Shown here in pieces: positions 18,178 through 26,658 of a stretch of 64,000 bases of DNA. Origin of the DNA: Rhodospirillaceae bacterium (GTDB lineage: Bacteria > Pseudomonadota > Alphaproteobacteria > Rhodospirillales > Rhodospirillaceae); the NCBI GenBank assembly GCA_029245025.1, contig JAQWQC010000020.1, positions 31,921 through 95,920 of the forward strand, written 5' to 3'. Each line of letters opens with the position of its first letter. Position 1 is the first letter of the stretch. Below the pieces are notes generated by a model. It saw only the letters and a list, made by a program, of their open reading frames with translations, was not told the DNA's origin and did no database searches. Both the position numbers and the translations under genes were made by a program.

Positions 18178-19112
18178 AAATCTCCATACTCGCGTCGATC
18201 GTGACAATTACCGCAGGAACGATGTCTGCGGTTATGGCGCAGGACGCGCGCCTCATTCACATTCCATCTGAAGACGCTCCAATATTTGCGGAAGCTGAAT
18301 GGGACCTGCCCGCACCGAAAGTCGACGGGCCCGTCTATGCACGGACGTTTATCGCCGAAGCAGAAGCCGCTGCCACCGCTCCCGATGGCGCCAGCCATTA
18401 TGAAGCGCAAGAGTATAATTTTCCCATGGGTGCGCTTCGGGTCCTGAAATGGGAGTCCGGTCCTGTTATTCACCAGGTCACTTTTGAGACCCAGGTCTTC
18501 ATGCTTAAAGGCTCAGCGACCGTCGGGGTTTCGGGTGAAAACGTAACAATCAACGAAGGGGATGCGGTGTTCCTGCCCTCAGGCATTTTACGCAATGATA
18601 ACCCTGATGGAGACACCATTGTTCTGACCTATATCGTCTCAAACAATGCTGATGCACCAAACGCAAAGGTGGTGCGAGGCGATGGCCTGCCTGTCATGGC
18701 CATCGCTCAATGGATGGATGGAGACGACCCGACAACGGCTACAGATCATGACGCTATTCTTAAAGCACCCGACGGCGCCGCAAAATTTACCGTAAAGCGC
18801 TATAGCGGTGACGGTAATTCATTCCGACACGCTGTGTTGGAGGCCGGAGGACGCACCACACCGGCAACCAATGGGCGTGACATCCTCATTTACATCAACA
18901 AAGGGCACATGAAACGCACCGAAGACGGTGTTGAATATGTGGTCAAAGCTGGTGATGCAATCCGGGAAGAAGATGGCAAAAGCGGATACTGGGAAATACT
19001 CGAGGATTCAGAATTCATCGCGACCGACATGCCATTCGACCCCTCTCAACCTCGCTACAACTTGCAACGGTCCCCCAACACGGTGACCGGCGCTGGATAC
19101 CGGCAAGAATAA
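18174..19112 (+). CDS. Secreted bicupin protein
   Basis: 312 aa with a Sec signal (residues 1-22, ending VMAQ). Two cupin domains: the first around VLKWESG...HQVTFETQVFMLKGSA with GDAVFLPSG, the second around FRHAVLEAGGRTT with GDAIREEDG. A paralogue is at 35851-36681, beside cassette C. Bicupins include oxalate decarboxylases and quercetin dioxygenases, but the canonical HxHxxxE set is not intact here, so an enzymatic call would be a guess. It lies in a three-cupin operon (17809-19512). Confidence 0.7.
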   Translation: MKISILASIVTITAGTMSAVMAQDARLIHIPSEDAPIFAEAEWDLPAPKVDGPVYARTFIAEAEAAATAPDGASHYEAQEYNFPMGALRVLKWESGPVIHQVTFETQVFMLKGSATVGVSGENVTINEGDAVFLPSGILRNDNPDGDTIVLTYIVSNNADAPNAKVVRGDGLPVMAIAQWMDGDDPTTATDHDAILKAPDGAAKFTVKRYSGDGNSFRHAVLEAGGRTTPATNGRDILIYINKGHMKRTEDGVEYVVKAGDAIREEDGKSGYWEILEDSEFIATDMPFDPSQPRYNLQRSPNTVTGAGYRQE

Positions 19113-19125
19113 AGGACGCACCGCT

Positions 19126-19512
19126 ATGAAATTATGTGCCATGGAGATGGACGAAAACGACCGGTCCATCACGATCGAAACAGAAGTTCCTCTCACTCAG
19201 GTCAGCGACACGGAATGGATTTCCAAGAAACAGGACGCAAAATACTGGGGAATCGCTATTAGTCAGCCTGGCGAACCCTTCCCCGGCGGACCGACCGAAA
19301 TGCATCTAACTAACGGTGCGCGCATTGTCTGGTGCATGCAAGGTCACGCACAAATCACACAGCAGAATGGGGACGCCTGCCGCTTGGCTACAGGAGATGG
19401 CATCTACGTGGACGGACGCGCGCTGCACCACTCGTCATTTGCGCCAAGCCGCGTACCGGTGATTACGCTTAATGTGACCTTCGACAGTACGGTCGATTAC
19501 GAGTTCAAGTAA
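19126..19512 (+). CDS. Small cytoplasmic cupin
   Basis: 128 aa. AAGGA stands nine bases before ATG 19126, 13 bases after the bicupin stop. The core strands are MHLTNGARIVWCMQGHAQITQQNGD and ATGDGIYVDGRALHHSSFAP (residues about 62-110, quoted in part); the double His in ALHHSS may bind metal. Last gene of the cupin operon, convergent with the racemase-fold gene. Confidence 0.65.
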   Translation: MKLCAMEMDENDRSITIETEVPLTQVSDTEWISKKQDAKYWGIAISQPGEPFPGGPTEMHLTNGARIVWCMQGHAQITQQNGDACRLATGDGIYVDGRALHHSSFAPSRVPVITLNVTFDSTVDYEFK

Positions 19513-19533
19513 ATTCGGGTTTGATAACGCGGC

Positions 19534-20280
19534 TTAGAAGTCTTCAAGCAAACGTCCAAAGCCTTGTACTTGGTCGGAGATACCGTTGGCGCGCAAAGCA
19601 TGCCAATAGGTTGCAGCGTTAATCGCGATCACAGGTTTTCTTAACCAGGTTTCGGCAAAACCCGCCAGCCTCATCATGCTCATATTTGTGCCGACCTGAA
19701 CTATGGCGTCGACATCAGGACCGTCTAGTTCCTGCAAGACATCAACCAAGCGGTCCTCTTGGACCTCTGAAATGGCTATAGCGCTCGGACATTGCAAACA
19801 AATTTCACGAACTGTTTCAAAACCGTGGTCCGCAAAGAACTGCTTTACCTCTCCGTTGGCAGTCGGGTAGTACGGCGAGACAAACGAAATACGTTTTATG
19901 TCACCATAGGCTTTCAAAGCAGCGATACACGAAAGCGACCCTATAGACGCTTTAACTTTCGATTCTGTTTCGATGCGGTCTAGAAATGCCTCTGCCCCCT
20001 TGGCGCCACCATAAAAAGTCACTGCCGACATGCCCATTACAAGGTAGTCAGGCGCACAGGTCATGACGCTCCTCACCGCATCAAGGACATTGTCTGCGAT
20101 ACCACGCGTCAACTTCATAAACTGTTCATCGCTCTCGATTGTGCCGTCTTGCACCAATATGCGGCTGTAGTGATTGGTGACGCCTGGGACACGAAGGTCA
20201 TCATAGTCGGGTTGAACTATGGTGTTTGTAGATGGCCCCATAACACCGAATTTACGCCGCCATGCCAAAGCATCAGTCAT
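19534..20280 (-). CDS. Asp/Glu racemase-fold protein (AMDase/maleate isomerase group) lacking both cysteines
   Basis: 248 aa, typical length for arylmalonate decarboxylase and maleate cis-trans isomerase. Shared motifs are FGVMGPSTNT at the N-terminus, VMGMSAVTFYGG (aligning with the AMDase GTSLSFYRG loop) and AYGDIKRISFVSPY. The second catalytic loop reads IVQVGTNMSMM where isomerases have SCTN and AMDase has SCGG, so the Cys188 position is Gly. The Cys74 position is Gly as well, as in AMDase. The usual thiol acid/base is therefore absent. Dicarboxylate or malonate-type substrates are the family norm. Divergent from the MFS carrier. Confidence 0.75.
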   Translation of the reverse strand: MTDALAWRRKFGVMGPSTNTIVQPDYDDLRVPGVTNHYSRILVQDGTIESDEQFMKLTRGIADNVLDAVRSVMTCAPDYLVMGMSAVTFYGGAKGAEAFLDRIETESKVKASIGSLSCIAALKAYGDIKRISFVSPYYPTANGEVKQFFADHGFETVREICLQCPSAIAISEVQEDRLVDVLQELDGPDVDAIVQVGTNMSMMRLAGFAETWLRKPVIAINAATYWHALRANGISDQVQGFGRLLEDF

Positions 20281-20533
20281 TACACTTCTCTTCCCTTAGG
20301 GTCGCGATTGAGTTCAACACCGAATGATACGCAAGCTCGAGTGCTTTGAGACAAGATTAGTGACGTGGTTCGCCACACGACTATTCTCGTATTTCCTGGC
20401 AATATGCCCCCGCCAATTGGCGGCTGCTCGTGCTCACGCCTTGGACAGAACCATGGAAACGCTGTCGATTGAGCAGTTTCGCGGCAATTATCCCTGATCG
20501 CTTTTGATTGGGGTAATGAGGGGAATCTACACA

Positions 20534-21769
20534 ATGTTAACTGCACCACAAGAGTTTCAGCGCGGCTGGCGCACGCTATTGGCCTGCGCGATCGGAAATG
20601 GCTTCGGCCTCAGTGGATTTGCTTTTTACACGTTCGGCGTATTTGTCATTCCGCTCGTTGACGCCTTCGGCTGGACTCGTGGCGCCGTTTCAACGGCCGC
20701 CAGTTTTCTCTTGCTCGGCACGGTTTTTACCGCACCGATCGTTGGAACAATCGTCGATCGGTTCGGTGCCAAACGGGTAGGCCTTGTTTCCATGGGCTTA
20801 CTTGCGCTTGGATATGCGTCTCTGACTCAATTGGGCGGGGGTATCGCGTTCTTCTATGCCATGTGGTTGATGATGTCCCTTGTCGGCGGCGGCACAACAC
20901 CAGTGGTATGGACGCGCGCGGTAAACCTTTGGTTCGACAAAGGTCGCGGTTTGGCCCTTGGTCTTGCTTTAGCCGGTTCTGGTTTGGCAGGGATCGTAGG
21001 TCCAGGTATCGCTACAGCATTGATCGAAAGGTTTGGCTGGCAAGCTGGGTATCTGGGGATTAGCGCCTTAATTCTTCTAATCGCTTTACCGTTAATTGCA
21101 CTGCTGTTTAACGATAACGCGCCGTCTCGGAACCAGTCCGAGCAAGGTAATGAGCAAGCTGAAGAGACTTCCCCACACCCCGGCATGACATTCCAAGAGA
21201 GTTATAAGACTGTCGTCTTTTGGAAGATCGCCATCGGCTTCTTCTTTATTTCGGCAATTATCGCAGGACTACTTATCAACCTTGTCCCTCTCTTGATTGA
21301 CCGCGATATGACGGCGATGGCGGCAGCGCAAATCGCCGGGGTGCTTGGCTTTGCCGTTCTATTTGGCCGCATAGGCGTTGGGTATTTGATCGACCATTTC
21401 AGAGCCCCATTGGTTGCCGCAATCATGTTCTCGGCGACAGCAATAGGCTGCATTCTGCTCACCTTGGACTCCGCGCCGACCTGGGTTTTCTTAATCGCCG
21501 TTATCACCCTCGGTTTATCGGCGGCCGCTGAAATTGACTTGGTGGCTTATCTTGTCAGTCGTTTCTTTGGCCTAAAAGCCTATGGCAAGATATATGGAAC
21601 CCAGTTATCAGTATTTTACCTTGGCGCGGCGGTAGGCCCCCTCGCTGTCGGAATGTCATTCGATATGTTCGGCAGCTATACACAGGTCTTGTATGCGGCC
21701 GTCGCGATCTTGGTGTTTGGAGCAATCGTTATCGGTGGGCTGGGTAGGCCGCCGGAATTTAATGAATAG
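20534..21769 (+). CDS. MFS transporter
   Basis: 411 aa from ATG 20534, which has AGGGGA nine bases upstream. About twelve hydrophobic segments, a loop motif GTIVDRFGAKRVG between TM2 and TM3 (major-facilitator motif A) and the related GVGYLIDHFRAP in the second half. A hydrophilic central loop (about residues 198-220) is rich in Asn, Gln and Glu. The overall look is of the monocarboxylate/oxalate-formate-like group. It is divergent from the racemase-fold gene and 43 bases before a CHRD gene, so it may carry the acid that the neighbouring enzymes act on. Confidence 0.8.
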   Translation: MLTAPQEFQRGWRTLLACAIGNGFGLSGFAFYTFGVFVIPLVDAFGWTRGAVSTAASFLLLGTVFTAPIVGTIVDRFGAKRVGLVSMGLLALGYASLTQLGGGIAFFYAMWLMMSLVGGGTTPVVWTRAVNLWFDKGRGLALGLALAGSGLAGIVGPGIATALIERFGWQAGYLGISALILLIALPLIALLFNDNAPSRNQSEQGNEQAEETSPHPGMTFQESYKTVVFWKIAIGFFFISAIIAGLLINLVPLLIDRDMTAMAAAQIAGVLGFAVLFGRIGVGYLIDHFRAPLVAAIMFSATAIGCILLTLDSAPTWVFLIAVITLGLSAAAEIDLVAYLVSRFFGLKAYGKIYGTQLSVFYLGAAVGPLAVGMSFDMFGSYTQVLYAAVAILVFGAIVIGGLGRPPEFNE

Positions 21770-21812
21770 ACTTCTGAAATTTAGAAGAGTTCATCGTTTA
21801 AGAAGGCACGAC

Positions 21813-22259
21813 ATGGATCGTCGATTTACAGTAGTCACATTTATAACCGCCGCAGTGTTGGCTTGCCTGCCTGCTCAAGCGCAAATGACGAAACGGGAGT
21901 TCCATACTGATCTGTCCGCTTGGAATCAGACCCGATTGACGGAAAGCCCGGCAACTGGTTCAGCTGATCTCGTTCTCGATCTGACCACATTGACTTTATC
22001 GTGGGAAGTTCACTTCACGGACCTGATCTCAAAACCAATCGCCGCCAGCCTTCATGGACCATCGCAGCCAGGCGCCAATGGGTTGCCGTTCATCGACCTG
22101 GCGCCAGATGGAATCGTAAGCCCGCTCAAAGGCTCTGCCGTGGTCACAGAAGCCGAGGTCCAGTACCTTCTCGCGGGCTGGACTTATATAAATATTACCA
22201 CTGAGCGCTGGCCTTACGGTGAAATTCGGGGTCAAGTGGACGTTGGACCGCGCAACTAA
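21813..22259 (+). CDS. Secreted CHRD-domain protein
   Basis: 148 aa from ATG 21813 with AGAAGG seven bases upstream; the frame is open further into the MFS gene, but only this start gives the signal peptide (ending PAQAQ). CHRD domain from about residue 28: FHTDLSAWNQT, LSWEVHFTDLIS, ASLHGP, YINITTERWPYGEIRG. Third CHRD copy in the window and the only one not next to a six-cysteine protein gene; here it sits upstream of the tri-haem cytochrome. Confidence 0.75.
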   Translation: MDRRFTVVTFITAAVLACLPAQAQMTKREFHTDLSAWNQTRLTESPATGSADLVLDLTTLTLSWEVHFTDLISKPIAASLHGPSQPGANGLPFIDLAPDGIVSPLKGSAVVTEAEVQYLLAGWTYINITTERWPYGEIRGQVDVGPRN

Positions 22260-22316
22260 TATATAATTTGTTGTCCTCCCATGAGGACCTGCCAAATCAA
22301 TACCAAAGGATGTCGC

Positions 22317-23591
22317 GTGACTAAAGCTATGCTCTCTTTCTCCCGTTCGATTTCGCGCATTGTGTCGATAGTTGTAATTGCTTTCGCCACCAACGCGCCG
22401 GCCCAGGAGCCTCCTGCTACTTCTGCCCCCATGGCGGACAGTGATAATCCTGTGCAACGAGGTTTGTATCTCGCGACCGCAGGAAATTGCATGGCCTGCC
22501 ACACCAAGGAAGGCGGCGAGCCGTTCGCGGGGGGTGTCGCTTTTCACACCGACTTTGGCATTATTTACTCGACCAACATCACGTCGGATGACACAGCTGG
22601 CATTGGCAGCTGGACAGAGGACCAATTCATCCGCGCTATGCATGAAGGTAAATCGGCTGACGGATCAAACCTTTACCCGGCTTTCCCTTACCCGTCCTTC
22701 ACCAAAGTTTCAGACCAAGACCTCAAAGATCTCTATGCGTTTTTGGAATCCGTAGCACCGTCAACCTATTCGCCACCAGAAAACGAAATGGGATTCCCGT
22801 TCAATCAGCGTGGTCTTATGGGTGTTTGGAATGCTTTGTATTTGGAAAACGAACGCTTTGAACTTGATGATTCACAGTCGGAACCATGGAATCGAGGGGC
22901 GTATCTCGTCCAAGGTCTGGGCCACTGCGGAACCTGCCACACACCTCGCAACGCGTTAGGTGGCCTGCAATCTAACCAAGCTCTAAGCGGTGGCACCTAC
23001 AACGACAAAGTGGACGTAGACAAAATTCGGCCGTGGTCAGCCGTTAATTTAACATCTGCACCAGACGGCTTAGCCGCTTGGTCTGAAGATGACCTCACCT
23101 CATACCTCAAGACAGGTCATGGCGGCATGGGGGGAACATTTGGCCCCATGAACGAGGTTATAACTTTTAGTACGTCGCAACTTAGTGAAAGCGATGTCCG
23201 CGCGATGGCTGTGTATCTTAAGAGCCTGCCGCCCATAGAACGCGCACCACAACATAAAATGAGCGATGCGGACTTCAGGGCTGGTGAATTGCTGTACACC
23301 ATCCATTGCGGCACGTGCCACTTGCCGACAGGCCTTGGTGACCCAAGCATCGGGCCAGCAGTTGCCGGCAGCAGCGTCGTCCAGGCTGAAGACCCGGCAT
23401 CACTGATTAACGTTATAATTTATGGTGCTGAGGTGCCTGCCCCTTCACCGCCGGGCGCATGGAAAACCATGGAAGCATTTGGCGACAAGTTAGATGACGA
23501 CGAAATTGCTCTACTGAGCACTTACCTTCGTTCCAACTGGGGCAACCGTGGTGGACCAGTAACAGAAGCGGATGTCGGCAAGCAGCGCTGA
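22317..23591 (+). CDS. Tri-haem cytochrome c, alcohol/gluconate-dehydrogenase-subunit type
   Basis: 424 aa from GTG 22317, chosen because AAGGA lies six bases upstream; an ATG at 22281 has no ribosome site. Sec signal to about residue 30 (NAPAQ). Three haem c sites: CMACH at 58-62, CGTCH at 204-208 and CGTCH at 331-335. Size and spacing match the membrane-bound cytochrome subunit of alcohol, aldose and gluconate dehydrogenases, which takes electrons from a flavin or PQQ subunit to quinol oxidase. No dehydrogenase subunit is adjacent; the PQQ dehydrogenase at 43 kb or the cassette haem lipoproteins are candidate donors. Confidence 0.85.
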   Translation: MTKAMLSFSRSISRIVSIVVIAFATNAPAQEPPATSAPMADSDNPVQRGLYLATAGNCMACHTKEGGEPFAGGVAFHTDFGIIYSTNITSDDTAGIGSWTEDQFIRAMHEGKSADGSNLYPAFPYPSFTKVSDQDLKDLYAFLESVAPSTYSPPENEMGFPFNQRGLMGVWNALYLENERFELDDSQSEPWNRGAYLVQGLGHCGTCHTPRNALGGLQSNQALSGGTYNDKVDVDKIRPWSAVNLTSAPDGLAAWSEDDLTSYLKTGHGGMGGTFGPMNEVITFSTSQLSESDVRAMAVYLKSLPPIERAPQHKMSDADFRAGELLYTIHCGTCHLPTGLGDPSIGPAVAGSSVVQAEDPASLINVIIYGAEVPAPSPPGAWKTMEAFGDKLDDDEIALLSTYLRSNWGNRGGPVTEADVGKQR

Positions 23592-23598
23592 AGCTAAT

Positions 23599-23955
23599 TT
23601 ACCCTTGGCCTGTGTCTTTGGTGCTCCAAGAATCGCAATAGCCGTTCTTACTCGCAAGACCCTCGAATATGCTGCAATCGCCGCAATTGGGCACCACGCC
23701 ATCAGGTCCCGCTGGCTCGGGCGTGAAAAATGCACAGTTGAGACAGTTCTTATCGGGCTCTTCTGACACCTCGGCGTACTTGTTAGCCTGACGAATGCTG
23801 TTCTCGCCAAAGCTCAACATATTTGGATCAGCGCACAAGGCTATTTCTTCGCCATCTCCACAGGCGGCCAGCATCCCAGCAGCGGCCGAGACCAAAGGCA
23901 CCTGAAGCCCCATTTTGACGAACGAACGTCTATTGATTGTCGTGTTCTTGCTCAT
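23599..23955 (-). CDS. High-potential iron-sulfur protein (HiPIP) with TAT signal
   Basis: 118 aa from ATG 23955, with GAGG six bases upstream. Twin-arginine signal NRRSFVKMG (R9, R10), followed by LAACGDG, which may also serve as a lipobox. The [4Fe-4S] ligands fit C71, C74, C94 and C107: CLNC, then CSIF, then NGYCDSW, the HiPIP ending pattern. HiPIPs shuttle electrons in the periplasm. It lies downstream of cassette B on the same strand (114 bases from the repeat protein) and converges on the tri-haem cytochrome, which suggests the two carriers serve the same system. Confidence 0.85.
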   Translation of the reverse strand: MSKNTTINRRSFVKMGLQVPLVSAAAGMLAACGDGEEIALCADPNMLSFGENSIRQANKYAEVSEEPDKNCLNCAFFTPEPAGPDGVVPNCGDCSIFEGLASKNGYCDSWSTKDTGQG

Positions 23956-24068
23956 GTTAAACCTCAGCACAGTTCTCTTCGAGTTGCTCACGTTTGTCGC
24001 ATGCCAAAAGCGATCCGGGAACAGGCATTTTGTATACAAAGGCGCCAGATGGTCAGGATCGCAGGTGT

Positions 24069-25235
24069 CTAGGGTCGCCTCAATGTACCTTGCAACGCAT
24101 CTCCGGAATGCATGACCACGTTAACCGCCCGGTTGCCTCCATGGCGGTACCCCAAGAAAGACCCTTGGGTTTTGTCCCGCGTGTTGGTGAACAAATGCCG
24201 GCCTTTGTATGCCCACTGCCGTCGGCCATCAGACAAAGGTAAAATTGCCCAGTTGCCGCCGGGGGCGACATCGCCCTCATCCGCATATATGGCAACCCAT
24301 TCTTCGTCTAAGCATTCCGCTCCGCATTCTGGTGCTGGTTGGGCCAACCTCGAGAACAGCTTGCTTGGATCCCACGTATAGATCGTTTTGTAGTTTTCAT
24401 CAGCGAGCATCTCCCCCGCATCGGTATCCTGCACCCGCACCCAATCTGGATATGGAGGGCGTGGTTCAAGCACCATCGCTTCCATTGTTTTACCATCGGG
24501 ATCAAATGCCACACCGTGCCCCGATGTTTCTCCGATCAAAACGTCGCCTGAATACCGGAACAATGGACGGCCCTGGTACACCCATTGGTTCAAACCATCC
24601 TCACGGGAGATCACGTCCCAATCGCCAACGGAATGAGCCATGCGTGGCGCCATGACGGGGCTCCAATCTGCCAAGCAAGGTTTGTCGACGCAGAGCGACG
24701 CAACTTCGACCTCTGATGCAGGTGTATACAAAGTCTCTTTGTGATGGTCCGCGGCAACATATCCCATCAGCGTTTTGTTAATTACAACACCGGGAGGCGT
24801 TGGAGCGTGTATGAAAGCAATATCCCAAAGCAGGCCAATGCCTTCACCGTAGGTGTCACCTGGACCCTGGTCGACGCTGTACCTATACAAGGGCTTGTCT
24901 TCATACGCCCACTGTTGGCTGCCATCTTCCCGTGTGATGATTGACCAATCACCGTTACTGTTCGCCCCCTCTGGAACCAAATACGGTGGCCAACTCACTG
25001 CGCAGTCCTCGACACAACTCGACGTGCCCGGTTCAATGTCACGTTTCGATGTGTAGAGGGTCATCTGACCTGTATCTGTGACAACCCATCCGTGGCCTTT
25101 TTCAACCAAAACAAAAGGGGGCGGTGCATCGGGTGTTTGGACCTCAGCATGGCTAACAGCCGACGCAAGTGACAAAAAGAAGATCGGCGCAGCGGCCCGA
25201 ATCATCAGAGCGCAAAGCCGCGCGTTAAACGTCAT
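24069..25235 (-). CDS. Secreted Yx(FWY)xxD-repeat protein (cassette B)
   Basis: 388 aa, Sec signal ending SHA/EV. Same build as the A and C copies: three units with TLYT-type strands, Cys pairs (SCVEDC; CVDKPC, one residue wider; ECGAEC) and QWAYxxxPLYRYS strands. Last of the four cassette B genes in transcription order (six-cysteine protein, DUF1592-type, DUF1552, repeat protein) and followed by the HiPIP gene. Confidence 0.8.
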   Translation of the reverse strand: MTFNARLCALMIRAAAPIFFLSLASAVSHAEVQTPDAPPPFVLVEKGHGWVVTDTGQMTLYTSKRDIEPGTSSCVEDCAVSWPPYLVPEGANSNGDWSIITREDGSQQWAYEDKPLYRYSVDQGPGDTYGEGIGLLWDIAFIHAPTPPGVVINKTLMGYVAADHHKETLYTPASEVEVASLCVDKPCLADWSPVMAPRMAHSVGDWDVISREDGLNQWVYQGRPLFRYSGDVLIGETSGHGVAFDPDGKTMEAMVLEPRPPYPDWVRVQDTDAGEMLADENYKTIYTWDPSKLFSRLAQPAPECGAECLDEEWVAIYADEGDVAPGGNWAILPLSDGRRQWAYKGRHLFTNTRDKTQGSFLGYRHGGNRAVNVVMHSGDALQGTLRRP

Positions 25236-25287
25236 TCGTCCAACCTTTCTACTTCGTTTCCAGCAGCAAATATTATTGGCGCTGATA

Positions 25288-26658
25288 CTAAACCACGATT
25301 TCTGAAATCGTCTTGGAAGTTGCTAACGATTTCGTGCCCCAGTTTTGAACGGGCACACCCATGATCTGCATGGCCGTCAACCCAACCCGTGTGATCGGGT
25401 CACCGCCACCAGCAACATACATGCCTTGCTTCATCCGACCGCCAGCCCCACCGATGAGGTAAACCGGCACACCATCGATTGTGTGCAATCGGGCGTAGTT
25501 CGTTTCCGAAGATGCGAAGATCAGGCAATTGTCGAGCAATGTGCCGTCACCCTCTGGGATACTCTCAATTATATCGATGAACGTTGCCATACCCTCCATC
25601 GACTTCTCATTGAACCAGTAAGTCAGTGGTTGATACCCTTTTTCGGCATCGACAACTTCTTCATGGGTCAGGAGGTGGTGCGTGTACGTTTCACCGACAC
25701 GACGAACGTTTGCGAAGTTATCGGTGAACACCATATTGAATACGTTGGTTTGGTTGCACGCGACCGCCATCGCTAAAATCTTTGTCATAACCTTATGGGT
25801 TTCGATCACGGAATCCATTTCACGGACTCTGGCAACCTCCTGAGGACCCAACTCGCCTGGGCGCTCTGGTACACGGCAAGCTTTGTTTGGCTCAGGCTTA
25901 GTCAGTTGCAGGGCTAGTTGATTCTCGATCTCACGAATAGATGTGAAGTATTGGTCCATTCGCTGCTTGTCAGCGGCGCCCAAGGTTTTCATATAGTCTT
26001 TGGTTTCTTCCGTGAATGCTGACAAAACGCTCTTGCGTAACCGGACATTAGGATCTGGTTTGAAATCTGCCTTGTTCGGATCCGCAAACTCTGGTCCATA
26101 AATACGATCAAACAGCGCGACAGGGTCTACCTCAGCGGCGGCTCGGTTGTACGTATTGCGGGCGCTGTAGTTTTCACGAGCGATGCCAACGCTGCTGACG
26201 TCAAGAGTGCGAAACCGCGTGCCATTGCCGATTTGATCGGCGATCAAAAGATCTAAGGTTGGCGCCGGAATATCGCCACCGGCTTCCGGTGCAGACCCAG
26301 TGCGGTTTGCCACCCATCCGGAGAAGTGGGTGTAATTGGACCGACCGTCCAACGGCATATTGAATTTGCCGAAGTAATTTAATTTATCCTTATGCGGAAT
26401 AAGTGCTTTGGTCTCGTCTAAGAATTCAATACCCGGCCCCGTCGCCAACTTATCCGTCACGGCTCGGTTAGGCGTATGCCCCATACCCCAATACCAAGTA
26501 CCGAAACGTGTTGGCAGTGGCGCACCGCTGGCCAGCGCAGTGCCGTTGTTGTTCAAGAAACAATCCAGAAAAGGCAATGTCAGTGAGACCACACCGCCGC
26601 CCATCATGCTGCGCAGCACTTGCCTGCGGGAATTTTTGCTGTGAAGGAAAAAGCTCAT
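25288..26658 (-). CDS. TAT-exported DUF1552 protein (cassette B)
   Basis: 456 aa. Twin arginines in SRRQVLR (R11, R12). Signature THHLLTHEE, with H327, H328 and H332 and Glu instead of the last His of HXXSHH. Start ATG overlaps the DUF1592-type stop by four bases (ATGA), tighter than the six-base gap in cassette A. The C-terminal block SETNYARLHTIDGVP, GGRMKQGMYV and TRVGLTAMQIMG is shared with A and C. Confidence 0.85.
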   Translation of the reverse strand: MSFFLHSKNSRRQVLRSMMGGGVVSLTLPFLDCFLNNNGTALASGAPLPTRFGTWYWGMGHTPNRAVTDKLATGPGIEFLDETKALIPHKDKLNYFGKFNMPLDGRSNYTHFSGWVANRTGSAPEAGGDIPAPTLDLLIADQIGNGTRFRTLDVSSVGIARENYSARNTYNRAAAEVDPVALFDRIYGPEFADPNKADFKPDPNVRLRKSVLSAFTEETKDYMKTLGAADKQRMDQYFTSIREIENQLALQLTKPEPNKACRVPERPGELGPQEVARVREMDSVIETHKVMTKILAMAVACNQTNVFNMVFTDNFANVRRVGETYTHHLLTHEEVVDAEKGYQPLTYWFNEKSMEGMATFIDIIESIPEGDGTLLDNCLIFASSETNYARLHTIDGVPVYLIGGAGGRMKQGMYVAGGGDPITRVGLTAMQIMGVPVQNWGTKSLATSKTISEIVV

